This document shows positions 20,660 through 29,331 of a stretch of 64,000 nucleotides of DNA, piece after piece. The notes below the pieces were generated by a model that saw nothing but the letters and a program-made list of their open reading frames with translations, did no database searches and was not told the DNA's origin. Every line of letters begins with the position of its first letter. Positions within the stretch are counted from its first letter, which is position 1. Location of the stretch: assembly GCF_023015885.1 (NCBI RefSeq), contig NZ_JALKBE010000001.1:248001-312000 (forward strand), written 5' to 3'. The stretch comes from Aliiroseovarius sp. S1123. GTDB taxonomy: Bacteria > Pseudomonadota > Alphaproteobacteria > Rhodobacterales > Rhodobacteraceae. The position numbers were made by a program, and so were the translations under genes.

Positions 20660-20680
20660 GCGTAGAGCGGTGAACGAAGA

Positions 20681-20712
20681 ACAGCCCGCCGGATTGGTGG
20701 GCTGTTTTTGTT
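20681..20712 (+). terminator. Intrinsic terminator of cysK
   Basis: ACAGCCCGCC (20681-20690) pairs, with one wobble, with GGTGGGCTGT (20696-20705). A run of five Ts and further T-rich sequence follows. Confidence 0.88.
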
Positions 20713-20742
20713 TGTGCGCGAGGGGCGCGCCTGAGCCTGCTA

Positions 20743-21342
20743 TCAGTTGACATCCGAAACCGATATTCGCTCCCAGAACTCAGACAGCCTCGACTTGTAG
20801 AACTCGTCTTGAATGAGCGTAAGGCATTCTCCGAAACGCGCCGCAGCAGCATCCTTGCCATGAGTGATCCACTCGATAGCTACAAGCCGTTCGGCATAGC
20901 CTATCCCGTTGGAAATATCCACTTCGATACCTGCAATAATCGCCTGTGTTTCGCATAGCTCCAGAAGCTGTGTTTCCGGAATGGCTGTCACGTCTTCCAG
21001 AATCTGCGAAATGACCGACGCTTTGCTTTCGTTACTTCCGATTGTGTACCGGTAACCCTGATTGAGCATGCGCGCCGATGTGAAAGATGACGCGAATCCT
21101 TGTTTCAATCCGAACCCGACGGCAACAAGTTTTTCGACCTCTTGCCAATAACAGTTCGCATAGATGTCAACCATCAGGGGGCCGAGATTGATCTTAGAGG
21201 AGCCAACGCTCAGACATAGAAACTTGCCCTCGCCCAGCTCTTTTACAGCCAAGTTCTTTCTACGCTTGGTGAACCCAAGTTCCGAGAAGGATTGCGTGAT
21301 CTCAGTGATTGTCGAATTCTGCCAGCTCAATTCACACCCCAT
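20743..21342 (-). CDS. Hypothetical protein, low-GC accessory gene
   Basis: A 199-residue protein from ATG 21342 (TTG 21351 is an alternative). It has no signal peptide or membrane span. The N-terminal part (TQSFSELGFTKRRKNLAVKELGEGKFLCLSVG) has the look of DUF4304-type proteins of unknown function, but I cannot confirm that. The base composition is clearly more AT-rich than the neighbours, with common TTC/TTG/AGA codons, which suggests recent transfer. It lies in the accessory stretch between ptsP and lysC, alone between cysK and EamA. Confidence 0.65.
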   Translation of the reverse strand: MGCELSWQNSTITEITQSFSELGFTKRRKNLAVKELGEGKFLCLSVGSSKINLGPLMVDIYANCYWQEVEKLVAVGFGLKQGFASSFTSARMLNQGYRYTIGSNESKASVISQILEDVTAIPETQLLELCETQAIIAGIEVDISNGIGYAERLVAIEWITHGKDAAAARFGECLTLIQDEFYKSRLSEFWERISVSDVN

Positions 21343-21549
21343 TCTTAACAACGCACGATTCTAGAAGTCGCGGCATCAATAGTGTGTGGTCAGGTCATCG
21401 GGCCAGAGGTTGTCTCCTTTGGGTGGATTTCTAGTTCAGGTATGTGGCTGGAATGTCATTCGTAGCTAGTCTCGAAACCACAAGAAACGGATTGGCCTTC
21501 GCGGCAGATCCCGCCATCCCTATGGGGCAACACCAAAGGACCCCGCCCA

Positions 21550-22461
21550 ATGCCCCAACCCACACTCCAAATGGACCGCACTGCATGGATCATGCTGATC
21601 GCTCTGGCCGCCGTCTGGGGCGGGTCGTTTTTCTTTGCCGAGCTTGCGCTGGGCGAGGTGCCGCCGCTAACCATCACGCTACATCGGGTGGTCTGGACCA
21701 TTCCCATTCTGGCCATGATCGTGGCGATGAAGCGCATCCCTATCCCGCGCAGCCCGCGCGTCTGGCTGGGCTATCTGGGCATGGGCGCGCTCAACAACGC
21801 GATCCCGTTTTCGCTGATTTTCTGGGGGCAGACGCAGATCGAAAGCGGCCTTGCCTCGATCCTGAACGGCACAACGGCGATGTTCGGCGCGGTGGTCGCG
21901 GGCGTGCTGCTGGCCGACGAACCCCTCACCGCTCGCAAGATTGGCGGGGCGGTTCTGGGCCTGATCGGTGTCGGCGTCATCATGGGCCCCGAGGCCGTGT
22001 CGGGCTTCAACCCCGCCAACCTCGCCCAGCTGGCAATCATGGGTGCGGCACTGTCCTATGCGTTTGCCAGCGTCTGGGGCCGGGTCATGCTGGCAGGCCA
22101 GCCCCCTTTGATGAACGCGCTGGGCATGGTGACGGCGAGCACGTTGATCATGGCGCCTGTGGTCTGGATGGTGGATGGCCCGCCGTCACTCAGCCTGTCT
22201 GTCACCTCATGGGGTGCGCTCTTGGGCCTCGCTGCCCTCTCCACCGCGCTGGCCTATGTGCTGTACTTCGCGATCCTCGCACGGGCAGGGGCCGCAAACC
22301 TGATGCTCGTCACCCTTCTGATCCCGCCCTTCGCCATCACCCTTGGCGCACTGTTTCTTGGCGAACGCATCGGCCCCGAAGCATGGGTGGGCTTCGCCAT
22401 CATCGCGGTCGGGTTCGCGGTGAATGATGGGCGGGTATTTGGAAGGCGTCAATTCGGCTGA
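21550..22461 (+). CDS. EamA-family drug/metabolite transporter
   Basis: A 303-residue DMT-superfamily exporter with ten predicted helices in two EamA repeats (about residues 10-145 and 155-290). The first repeat begins with WIMLIALAAVWGGSFFFAE, typical of the family. ATG 21550 has AAGGA upstream. Family members export amino acids or other metabolites; the substrate is unknown. Its 3' end overlaps the next, convergent gene by 13 bases. Confidence 0.9.
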   Translation: MPQPTLQMDRTAWIMLIALAAVWGGSFFFAELALGEVPPLTITLHRVVWTIPILAMIVAMKRIPIPRSPRVWLGYLGMGALNNAIPFSLIFWGQTQIESGLASILNGTTAMFGAVVAGVLLADEPLTARKIGGAVLGLIGVGVIMGPEAVSGFNPANLAQLAIMGAALSYAFASVWGRVMLAGQPPLMNALGMVTASTLIMAPVVWMVDGPPSLSLSVTSWGALLGLAALSTALAYVLYFAILARAGAANLMLVTLLIPPFAITLGALFLGERIGPEAWVGFAIIAVGFAVNDGRVFGRRQFG

Positions 22462-23195
22462 AAGGCCGACTGATAATCTACGCCGTTATCAAGGGCGCGC
22501 ATCTTTTCAACCGCCACCGCGCGCATACTCTCGTCTTCAAATGCAACCACATGGGGCATCTCAGCGATGTCCGCGACGCGGCCCAGCGAAAGATACTCGG
22601 TCATCAAGAGGTGTTGTTCTTGTAGGAACGCTTCAGCGGCAGCTTTGAGTTCGGGTATGATGTCAGCAATAGGTCGACCAGGGCCATCGAAGAACGCTGC
22701 AACATTTTCGGGTGACTTCTGTTCAATCGGCTGCGTCATTTCCAGAAGGTCGCGCCCCTCATCACTTCTTGCATATTCCGCAATGGCCTTTATTTCGCGC
22801 GCGTTAAGATGTTTTAAATATTGGTCCTCAATCCAAATGCGCGACCTTGCTTCATAGCGTTCCTTGAAGTCGTCGAACAGCAGCGTCTGAAACTGTTGCT
22901 GATCAATGACGCGCGCGCCGACTTTTTTCATGTCAGAGGCTATGCGCGCGGCAACTTGAGATTCCAGTTCGGCGCTCTTCGCCATGAGATCGCTGTTTCC
23001 CAAATGAACGTCGACAAGAAACGCAATATCATGATCGTGGGATGTTTTTGGGTCGTGAATGACGTCGCGAGCAAAGATCAAGCCTGCCAAAATCACAGCG
23101 ACAATTACGGGAAATACCAAATAGATTCTTATGCCAGACCAGTAGCCATTAGGCGATAAGGGCGCAAGGTTTCGCGCAGAAGTGGCGCGGATCAA
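22449..23195 (-). CDS. DUF2059-like membrane-anchored protein
   Basis: A 248-residue protein if translation starts at TTG 23195, which shares TTGA with the stop of the SDR gene before it (a 4-bp coupled overlap); the open frame continues to 23246. After a transmembrane helix (IYLVFPVIVAVILAGLIFA) comes a mostly helical charged extracytoplasmic region. The central part, with EIKAIAEYARSDEGRDLLE, resembles DUF2059 proteins, whose function is unknown. Convergent with EamA. Confidence 0.6.
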   Translation of the reverse strand: MIRATSARNLAPLSPNGYWSGIRIYLVFPVIVAVILAGLIFARDVIHDPKTSHDHDIAFLVDVHLGNSDLMAKSAELESQVAARIASDMKKVGARVIDQQQFQTLLFDDFKERYEARSRIWIEDQYLKHLNAREIKAIAEYARSDEGRDLLEMTQPIEQKSPENVAAFFDGPGRPIADIIPELKAAAEAFLQEQHLLMTEYLSLGRVADIAEMPHVVAFEDESMRAVAVEKMRALDNGVDYQSAFQPN

Positions 23196-23899
23196 GCACG
23201 AATCTGATCCGCCTGCGCCCGCGCACTTTCCGTCCCCGCGCCGCAAATCGCAGGCGCCTTCCCGATCAGCGCGTCGTTTCGCAGTGCCTCGACCATGAAC
23301 AGCGCAAAGTCGATCCGGCGGGTCTTGTTCGAGGCCAGCACAGGGTCCTGCACATGTTCGGACCAGACGGGGAGCCCTTGGCTCTTGCCTTCCTCAAGGT
23401 CCGATCCACGCACCACGGTCCACTTGGTGTCTGATTTGAAAATCAGATCGCAAGCCAGAACTTGGTCGTCGATCTCGACAAAGCGCAGCCACCGGGTAAG
23501 CTTCGTCGCCACCGCAAGCAGCGTGCGGAAGGTCCACGAATACTGATCCTTCCCGTCCAACGTGATGTGCCACCCGCAGGAAAAGATCAGACGTGCGTCT
23601 GGTTTGGCGAAATCCATCACGGCTTGAGCGGTGCCTGACGAATATTGCTGCACGCCCCACGGCGCCAGCACGGTCAGTACGCCCTCGCAACCCATTACGG
23701 CCTGCCGGATCACCGCGCGGTCATTGGTCTTGCCGGGGAAAAGTGTGATGCGATCCCCATGTTCGGCCATGATGGCGTCCAGTTTGCCCACGCTCTTTTC
23801 CCGGCACACGCCATTCACGTGATAGCCGCGATCCAGCGCTTGTTTCAGCATGTATTGTCCCAGCTTGCCCGAGATCCCGACGATGCAGATGCGTTTCAT
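23192..23899 (-). CDS. NAD(P)-binding atypical short-chain dehydrogenase
   Basis: A 235-residue Rossmann-fold protein of the NmrA/atypical SDR type. The nucleotide loop GISGKLG at residues 8-14 replaces the classical spacing in an acceptable way; no catalytic YxxxK is evident, as in many NAD(P)H-binding-only members. ATG 23899 is chosen over upstream starts because the protein then begins with the beta strand MKRICIVGI. It is divergent from a TetR gene, and its promoter region carries two perfect palindromes, so it is the likely target of that regulator. Confidence 0.85.
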   Translation of the reverse strand: MKRICIVGISGKLGQYMLKQALDRGYHVNGVCREKSVGKLDAIMAEHGDRITLFPGKTNDRAVIRQAVMGCEGVLTVLAPWGVQQYSSGTAQAVMDFAKPDARLIFSCGWHITLDGKDQYSWTFRTLLAVATKLTRWLRFVEIDDQVLACDLIFKSDTKWTVVRGSDLEEGKSQGLPVWSEHVQDPVLASNKTRRIDFALFMVEALRNDALIGKAPAICGAGTESARAQADQIRA

Positions 23900-23912
23900 A
23901 TTATGCCCTAAC

Positions 23913-23960
23913 CTTACACTGTAAGTTAACTTGCAGCTTGATATAAGCTTACAGTGTAAG
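23913..23960. promoter_or_regulatory. Twin 13-bp palindromic operators
   Basis: Two copies of a perfect 6-bp-armed palindrome, CTTACA-C-TGTAAG (23913-23925) and CTTACA-G-TGTAAG (23948-23960), lie in the gap between the SDR and TetR genes, centres 35 bp apart. Size, symmetry and position fit autoregulatory TetR operators controlling both divergent genes. Confidence 0.8.
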
Positions 23961-23992
23961 TAAATCAAGAGAGGGCAGTAGAAAGGGCGCAA

Positions 23993-24643
23993 GTGGTTCG
24001 GAAATCAAAGAAAACGTCAAAGCTGACGCGAGACGCGATCTTGGCTGCGGCCGTGAAATTAGCGGACGAGGCCGGATCCGATTCGCTGTCCATGCGCAAA
24101 CTGGCCGCCGCGCTGGGGGTCGAGGCGATGTCGCTCTACAACCACTTCGCGGGCAAGGATGCGCTTCTGATGGGCATGGCCGATTGGGCCATCGCGCAGA
24201 TCCCGCTGCCCAATCCGGACGGGCCGTGGCAAGACGAACTCCGCGCCCGCGCCCACAACGCTCGGGCCGTATTCAAGCGCCATCCGTGGACGATCCAGCT
24301 GTTGGTGTCGCTGCCCAATACCGGCCCCAACGTGCTGGCCTATGTCGAGGCGACGCTGGCCGTGATGATCAACGCAGGCTTTGACCTGATCGACGCGGAT
24401 CACGCCTGGAACCTGATGGACAGCCACATCTATGGCTTCACGCTGCAGGAGCTAAACTTCCCCTTCGCGCCCGAAGACTACGCCGAAGTCACCCAAGCGC
24501 ACCTGCACCTGATCCCCGCCGAGACCTACCCCAACCTGCGCGCCATGGCCGAAAAAGTCGCCGCCCGCGAATATGACGGGTTGCACAACTTCGCTAAGGG
24601 AGTGGAGCTGATTATTGCGGGGTTGGAGGGGGAGGGGAAGTAA
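23993..24643 (+). CDS. TetR/AcrR-family transcriptional regulator
   Basis: A 216-residue TetR-family repressor starting at GTG 23993. The helix-turn-helix is in residues 12-55 (LTRDAILAAAVKLADEAG... MSLYNHFAGKDALL). The C-terminal part has the TetR_C_1 look, with a buried ligand pocket (HPWTIQLLVSLPNTGPNVLAYVE). It likely binds the two palindromes upstream and controls itself and the SDR gene. The effector ligand is unknown. Confidence 0.93.
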   Translation: MVRKSKKTSKLTRDAILAAAVKLADEAGSDSLSMRKLAAALGVEAMSLYNHFAGKDALLMGMADWAIAQIPLPNPDGPWQDELRARAHNARAVFKRHPWTIQLLVSLPNTGPNVLAYVEATLAVMINAGFDLIDADHAWNLMDSHIYGFTLQELNFPFAPEDYAEVTQAHLHLIPAETYPNLRAMAEKVAAREYDGLHNFAKGVELIIAGLEGEGK

Positions 24644-25022
24644 GCGAAGTGTTCAAAGCTGTTTCGCGCTCTACTGCGGTGGTCAGCTTTGCGGGACAGA
24701 CCTGTCATCGGTCATGCTGAATCAAACGTTAGGTTTGAACGCTCACTAGATTTTGCGTTGAATGGGCAGCGCCTGCACGCTTGTTTTGAACTAAGCGCGG
24801 CGTTGGTTGTGATGAGGGATCGACGAAAATGTCGACCGGACTCCTGTGGATCGCGGTCACGTGGGATCAGCGGATCCTCGGCTGACACGTGCTCGTGCAA
24901 CTAAGAAAGCCGTACACTCTGGGCGTTTTGGATGGCTTCTCCGGGAGGGGGATTTCTGCTTTGACATTGCAACTAAAACGGATAATTCTTGGTATTCATT
25001 GGACATAAATGAGGTTGCTATT
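24644..25022. other. Gene-free stretch after TetR
   Basis: This 379-bp gap contains short overlapping frames on both strands with no recognisable similarity. It is AT-richer towards the 3' end and includes the promoter region for the exported protein downstream. Remnants of a decayed gene are possible but cannot be shown here. Confidence 0.4.
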
Positions 25023-25553
25023 ATGCGAAGTTACTTGCGAGGTTTTGCTCTGTTTTCCATGTTTGTGATGTCACAGCCAGCTTACAGCCAAGGTTTCTTT
25101 TCAGGGTTTTTCGAACCAAGCTTCAGCCAGACACACAAAGACGCTTGCATAGACGCTTTGAGAAACGAACTTGCATATCAATCTGACTATCAGGGCATCG
25201 GAACAAATAGCGGATTCTTACGCCCAGACGTATTTGAGGCGTCCTTTGTTTCTTCCGACGAACGCGATGGTGGCTTCATCTACTTTTTCAACCTACGCGT
25301 TGAAGGGATATGGCACCTAGCAATCGAGGATGATCCATTCAATCGCAATCGATACCTGCAGTCAAAAAGAATTGTTGATGCATATCGTGTTGTCAGTTTG
25401 GGAGTACTGAGCTCGGATCAAGCCGAACCTGACTCATTCTTGGAAATCTATGACCGCCAGCATATCGAGTTCCGCGGGAAGGCTTATTGTAGATTTTACA
25501 GCGAAGACAGTAAAACGCCGAACTCACAATATGTTCAGCCTGGAGCTTGGTAG
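25023..25553 (+). CDS. Exported hypothetical protein, low GC
   Basis: A 176-residue protein from ATG 25023 (GAGG about 10 bases upstream); the open frame reaches back to 24846 but that part looks non-coding. Residues 1-23 form a signal peptide ending near PAYSQG. The mature part is soluble, with two Cys (DACIDAL and AYCRFYS) that could form a disulfide in the periplasm. Codon use and AT content differ from the flanking housekeeping genes, as for 20743-21342. No family recognised. Confidence 0.6.
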   Translation: MRSYLRGFALFSMFVMSQPAYSQGFFSGFFEPSFSQTHKDACIDALRNELAYQSDYQGIGTNSGFLRPDVFEASFVSSDERDGGFIYFFNLRVEGIWHLAIEDDPFNRNRYLQSKRIVDAYRVVSLGVLSSDQAEPDSFLEIYDRQHIEFRGKAYCRFYSEDSKTPNSQYVQPGAW

Positions 25554-25611
25554 AACGGAAACTTTGTTGCGTTACACCGCATCGATCAGCCTAGGCCGAG
25601 GCAGCAATTCC

Positions 25612-25644
25612 AAAAAAACGGCCCCGCATCTCTGCGAGGCCGTT
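25612..25644 (-). terminator. Intrinsic terminator of lysC
   Basis: An 11-bp stem with one mismatch (25618-25628 with 25633-25643) is followed on the minus strand by a run of seven Ts. It lies 30 bases after the lysC stop. Confidence 0.85.
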
Positions 25645-25673
25645 CCAATTTCCAACCCTAAGGGCCGTATCTC

Positions 25674-26909
25674 TTACGCTTTCTCCAGCTCGAACGCGTC
25701 ATGCAGCGCCTGCACGGCCAGCTCCATGTATTTGCGGTCGATCAGGACCGAGATCTTGATCTCGGAGGTGGTGATAACCTTGATGTTGATGCCTTCGTTG
25801 GACAACACTTGGAACATCTTGGCTGCAATACCGGCCTGCGAGCGCATGCCGATGCCCACGATCGAGACCTTGGCCACATCCTGATCTGCCACGATGTCGT
25901 GGAAGTTGATGTTGCCGGCCTCTTTGGCATCCGTCATGGCCTTCTGCGCGCGCGCGACCTGATCAACAGGGCACGAGAAGGTCATGTCGGTGCGACCTTC
26001 TTCCGAGATGTTCTGCACGATCATGTCCACGTTCACGCCGGCGTCTGCCAGCGGGGTGAAGATTGCCGATGCGATGCCGGGGCGGTCTGCCACCGAGATC
26101 AGAGTCATTTTCGCTTCGTCGCGGCTGTATGCGACGCCAGAAACTACATTGCTTTCCACGATATCCTCCTCGTCGCAGACCAGCGTGCCTGCTTCCGGGT
26201 CATATTCTTCAAAACTGCTCAGAACCCGCAGTTTCACCTTATAGCGCATTGCCAGCTCGACCGAGCGGGTTTGCAGAACCTTGGCGCCCAGCGACGCCAG
26301 TTCCAGCATTTCTTCGAACGCGATCTTGTCCAGCTTGCGCGCCTTGTCCGAGATGCGCGGGTCGGTCGTATAGACGCCGTCCACGTCGGTATAGATGTCG
26401 CAACGCTCGGCCCCGAAGGCAGCGGCGAAAGCCACAGCGGTGGTGTCCGATCCGCCACGACCCAGCGTGGTGACCCGGCCATCATCCGCGATGCCCTGGA
26501 AGCCCGCCACAACGGCGACGCGCATGCCTTCGCCGAACTTGGCCATGATGTTGTCGGTCGGGATCTCTTCAATCCGCGCGGCCGAGTGTACGCCGGTGGT
26601 TTTTACCGGCACCTGCCAGCCCTGCCAGCTGCGTGCGGGCACGTCCATTTCCTGCAGGCGCAGCGCCATCAGACCTGCGGTCACTTGCTCGCCCGAGCTG
26701 ACCACCGCGTCATATTCGCGTGCATCATACAGATGTGAGGTTTCGTTGACCCAGCCGACCAGCTCGTTGGTCTTGCCCGACATGGCCGAGACGATGACGA
26801 TCACGTCATAGCCATTGGCCACCTCACGCGCGACCCGCTTCGAGGCCCGGTGGATCCGATCCAGATTGGCGACCGATGTGCCGCCGAATTTCATCACCAG
26901 AATAGGCAT
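25674..26909 (-). CDS. lysC: Aspartate kinase
   Basis: A 411-residue class with one catalytic and two C-terminal ACT domains. It phosphorylates aspartate, the first step towards lysine, threonine and methionine. The catalytic KFGGTSVA begins at residue 7, and GRGGSDTTAVA and the ACT segments (MTLISVADRPGIASAIF; KVSIVGIGMRSQAGIA) are intact, so feedback control by lysine and/or threonine is expected. It is on the same strand as ptsP, from which it is separated by an unusual 6.4-kb stretch. Confidence 0.97.
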   Translation of the reverse strand: MPILVMKFGGTSVANLDRIHRASKRVAREVANGYDVIVIVSAMSGKTNELVGWVNETSHLYDAREYDAVVSSGEQVTAGLMALRLQEMDVPARSWQGWQVPVKTTGVHSAARIEEIPTDNIMAKFGEGMRVAVVAGFQGIADDGRVTTLGRGGSDTTAVAFAAAFGAERCDIYTDVDGVYTTDPRISDKARKLDKIAFEEMLELASLGAKVLQTRSVELAMRYKVKLRVLSSFEEYDPEAGTLVCDEEDIVESNVVSGVAYSRDEAKMTLISVADRPGIASAIFTPLADAGVNVDMIVQNISEEGRTDMTFSCPVDQVARAQKAMTDAKEAGNINFHDIVADQDVAKVSIVGIGMRSQAGIAAKMFQVLSNEGINIKVITTSEIKISVLIDRKYMELAVQALHDAFELEKA

Positions 26910-27020
26910 GCTGCCCCATCCCTTCCTTTACGTCCGGCTTCTCTTACGCAGGAGGGCGCGAAAGGGCAAGTGTGGATGGGGCGACATGTTGGCCCTTTGA
27001 CCCCGGGTGGTGATTGTTGG

Positions 27021-27716
27021 CTACAGATCAAATACCGTGATCCACTCGCCATCCAGAGTGCGGCATCCATGGTTCCGGACAAGATGGCGGGCAACGGCGC
27101 GCATATGCGCGGCGCCATAGACAATCCCGATGGTCTGTTTCGCATCACCCAGTTTGGCAATCTGATCGTCGATGACGCTGATCAAATGTTGATCACGATG
27201 CTCCAGTAAAATGTTGTCTAGTTCTTGGGTATCGTCGTCTTTCAAAAGGTCATCGCGGCTTTCCAGCATTTGGCTGTTGATCTGGCGCGCCATAAGACGG
27301 CGAGTTCCAAAGAACCGCAGGTAAAGCCCGAAAAAATATGCAGCCACAGGAAAAACAAACCGGTTGAAGAAGGATAGGTCTTCCCAGCTTTCATCAAAAT
27401 GCGCGCCCTCAATATCCGCAAGGACCAGCCGCTCTTTGACGTGATCAAGTGCCATCTCGTGTTGTGCGACCAGTCCCAGTCGCGGATTTCGCGTCAGCTG
27501 CAAATAGGCTTGGGCCAGCCTTTTGCTGAACTTGCTACTGACACCCTCGCATAGAATGATATCGCACTGCGACAATCGCTTTGACACCTCGGCATAGAAC
27601 GAAGGTTGCGCCACATGGATCATTGGAAAGAGCATAACGCGAAAGCCCATTTGCGGGCTCTCGAGGGTCCAGACGGCGCTGCGCACCCCCAGCACGGATC
27701 GTTCAATGAACTGCAT
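27021..27716 (-). CDS. TraB/TIKI-like protein
   Basis: A 231-residue protein with hallmarks of the TraB/PrgY/TIKI superfamily of putative metalloproteases: an early FPMIHVAQPSFY with His, an acidic CEGV element, and a late GAAHM element (near residue 201). A central hydrophobic stretch (FFNRFVFPVAAYFFGLYLRFFG) could associate with the membrane. No signal peptide. Its substrate is unknown; bacterial relatives include inhibitors or processors of signalling peptides. It stands alone between lysC and a GNAT gene. Confidence 0.7.
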   Translation of the reverse strand: MQFIERSVLGVRSAVWTLESPQMGFRVMLFPMIHVAQPSFYAEVSKRLSQCDIILCEGVSSKFSKRLAQAYLQLTRNPRLGLVAQHEMALDHVKERLVLADIEGAHFDESWEDLSFFNRFVFPVAAYFFGLYLRFFGTRRLMARQINSQMLESRDDLLKDDDTQELDNILLEHRDQHLISVIDDQIAKLGDAKQTIGIVYGAAHMRAVARHLVRNHGCRTLDGEWITVFDL

Positions 27717-27734
27717 TCTGTCCTCAGCGCCGGC

Positions 27735-28187
27735 TCAATCCTTCTTCGCGTACTTAATAAACGGTGTCCGCGTGGCGACTTGATCGTAGAGCATCCGGCC
27801 CTTGTAGTTGAACTCTTGCGTCAGCCAGTAGGTGCCTGAACAGCCCTCGTCCTTGGCAATTGTGTGCACCGCTTCGATCAGCTTACGGCCCACGCCACCC
27901 CCGCGCAGGCTCGGATCGACATAGAGGTCCATCAGGTAGCAGGTGTTCTCGACGCTCCACATGGAGCGGTGAAACAGGAAGTGGGTCAGGCCGACTAGGA
28001 CGCCGTCCCGCTCCGCCACCAGCCCTTGAAACTCGCCGGGGCCACCCGACAGCATCCGGGCGAACGAGCTGTCATAGACCGCGTCGTCCAGTTTGGTTTC
28101 GTAGAACTCCAGATAGGCCGTCCAAAGCGCGCGCCAGGCGGGTTTGTCGTCGGCACGGATGGGGCGGATGGTGATCTCAGCGGGCAT
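27735..28187 (-). CDS. GNAT N-acetyltransferase
   Basis: A 150-residue single-domain GNAT enzyme. The N-terminal ITIRPIRADDKPAWRALW and motif A (LYVDPSLRGGGVGRKLIEAV) are clear, followed by a TYWLTQEFNYKGRMLYDQV segment. ATG 28187 is preferred over 28247 because AGGAC precedes it and the protein then starts at the first beta strand. The acceptor is unknown. It sits 18 bases upstream of the TraB-like gene on the same strand. Confidence 0.9.
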   Translation of the reverse strand: MPAEITIRPIRADDKPAWRALWTAYLEFYETKLDDAVYDSSFARMLSGGPGEFQGLVAERDGVLVGLTHFLFHRSMWSVENTCYLMDLYVDPSLRGGGVGRKLIEAVHTIAKDEGCSGTYWLTQEFNYKGRMLYDQVATRTPFIKYAKKD

Positions 28188-28253
28188 GGTGTCGTCCTGA
28201 ATAGGGGTGCGTTGGCAACAGCCTAGCCGATTGCCCCCCGATCTCAAGGCGCC

Positions 28254-28736
28254 TTAGTTCACCTTCCGCGTCGGTGTGAAGGGCAGGGGCATCACCGGCA
28301 CGCCATCCTCTATCAGCTCTTTTGCGTCTTCCAGCTTGGTCTCGCCATAGATCGCGCGTTCAGGCGCTTCGCCCAGATGCATGGCGCGGGCTTCTTTGGC
28401 GAAATCCTCGCCGACGTAATCGCTTTCGGCTTCGACCTTGGCACGCAATTTGGCGATTTCGGCTTCGATCTCGGCCCGAACTTCAGGCGGAGGGGCCACG
28501 TGTGGAGCAGGGGCTGTCGGAGCAGGCGCAGGGGATGTCCCGGCTGGGGCGGGCTTCGCCACAGCGTTGCGCGCCGGGCGCACCTTCGGGGCCATCAAGG
28601 ACTTTTCCACGTTGGTTGACCCGCAATCAGGGCATGCAACATGACCGGCCGCCGTCAACGCATCAAAGGCGTTGGCGTTCTGGAACCAGCTTTCAAACCG
28701 GTGGTCCTTATCGCATTTCAGGGCATAACGGATCAT
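28254..28736 (-). CDS. DUF1178 family protein with zinc-ribbon-like start
   Basis: A 160-residue DUF1178 protein. Residues 1-45 contain C8 and a CPDC pair (ALKCDKDHRFE ... ACPDCGS) that look like a small zinc ribbon; an alanine/proline-rich linker follows, then a conserved helical C-terminus (EIEAEIAKLRAKVEAESDYVG split over the linker end). Function unknown. It shares strand and close spacing with the GNAT and NUDIX genes. Confidence 0.9.
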   Translation of the reverse strand: MIRYALKCDKDHRFESWFQNANAFDALTAAGHVACPDCGSTNVEKSLMAPKVRPARNAVAKPAPAGTSPAPAPTAPAPHVAPPPEVRAEIEAEIAKLRAKVEAESDYVGEDFAKEARAMHLGEAPERAIYGETKLEDAKELIEDGVPVMPLPFTPTRKVN

Positions 28737-28824
28737 GGGGCGCGTGCGTCCAAGTGGTGTCGTCTTTAAGTTATATGAAACTCGGCAGGGACTTGTGCAA
28801 GCCCCCGGCGGCAGCAGCTGACAA

Positions 28825-29331
28825 TCAGCGTAGGACTTTGGGGTCGAAATCCTTGATGATCTGGCGCAGTTCCGGCTCGCTCACCATTTGCGCCGCTTTT
28901 TTGCGGCTGACCCATTTGCGGCGGCGTTCGCCCTTTTCCCGATAGGCTTTCAGTTGCTTCTTCACCTTCAGCGGAAATACCGCCACAACGCAGGGCAGCC
29001 GTTCACCGGCGAAGCCCTTGTCGTAAGCGTAGAACCCCAAGACCTGATGATAGAGCTGCCCTTCGACACCGGCCTCTTCAGTGGCTTCTGTCGCGGCCGC
29101 CCCGGCGGGGGTTTCCCCGTCCATCGGCCAGCCCTTGGGGATGATCCATCGCCCTGTCCCGCGCGAGGTAATCAACAGGAACTCGACCTTGCCATCATGA
29201 ATACGGAAGGGCAGCGCGCCGAACTGTGTGCGCACGGACCTTTTATCTGAAAGTGACAGCCGGATTGGCTTTTGTTTGCCCTTCGCAATCGTCAACTTTT
29301 TGCTGCCTTTGTTCCTCATGGCTCCGGTCAT
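28825..29331 (-). CDS. NUDIX hydrolase
   Basis: A 168-residue NUDIX protein, probably hydrolysing a nucleoside or inositol polyphosphate diphosphate. The Nudix box spans about residues 67-89, with G67, E73, E82, E85, E86 and G88 in place, but the usual Arg at the start of the REUxEE part is Thr (T81). Sequence around the box (RWIIPKGWPMDG) resembles diphosphoinositol-polyphosphate-type members. A lysine-rich N-terminal tail precedes the domain. Confidence 0.92.
   Translation of the reverse strand: MTGAMRNKGSKKLTIAKGKQKPIRLSLSDKRSVRTQFGALPFRIHDGKVEFLLITSRGTGRWIIPKGWPMDGETPAGAAATEATEEAGVEGQLYHQVLGFYAYDKGFAGERLPCVVAVFPLKVKKQLKAYREKGERRRKWVSRKKAAQMVSEPELRQIIKDFDPKVLR

Noticed and set aside
21444-22427. 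A 327-codon frame overlapping the EamA gene on the same strand
   Set aside because: Frame-shifted reading of the EamA gene; the real product has ten membrane helices and a proper ribosome-binding site at 21550.
20743-25553. A phage-defence island
   Set aside because: No nuclease, helicase, toxin-antitoxin, reverse transcriptase or retron-like element was recognised; only transporters, a regulator pair and unknowns.
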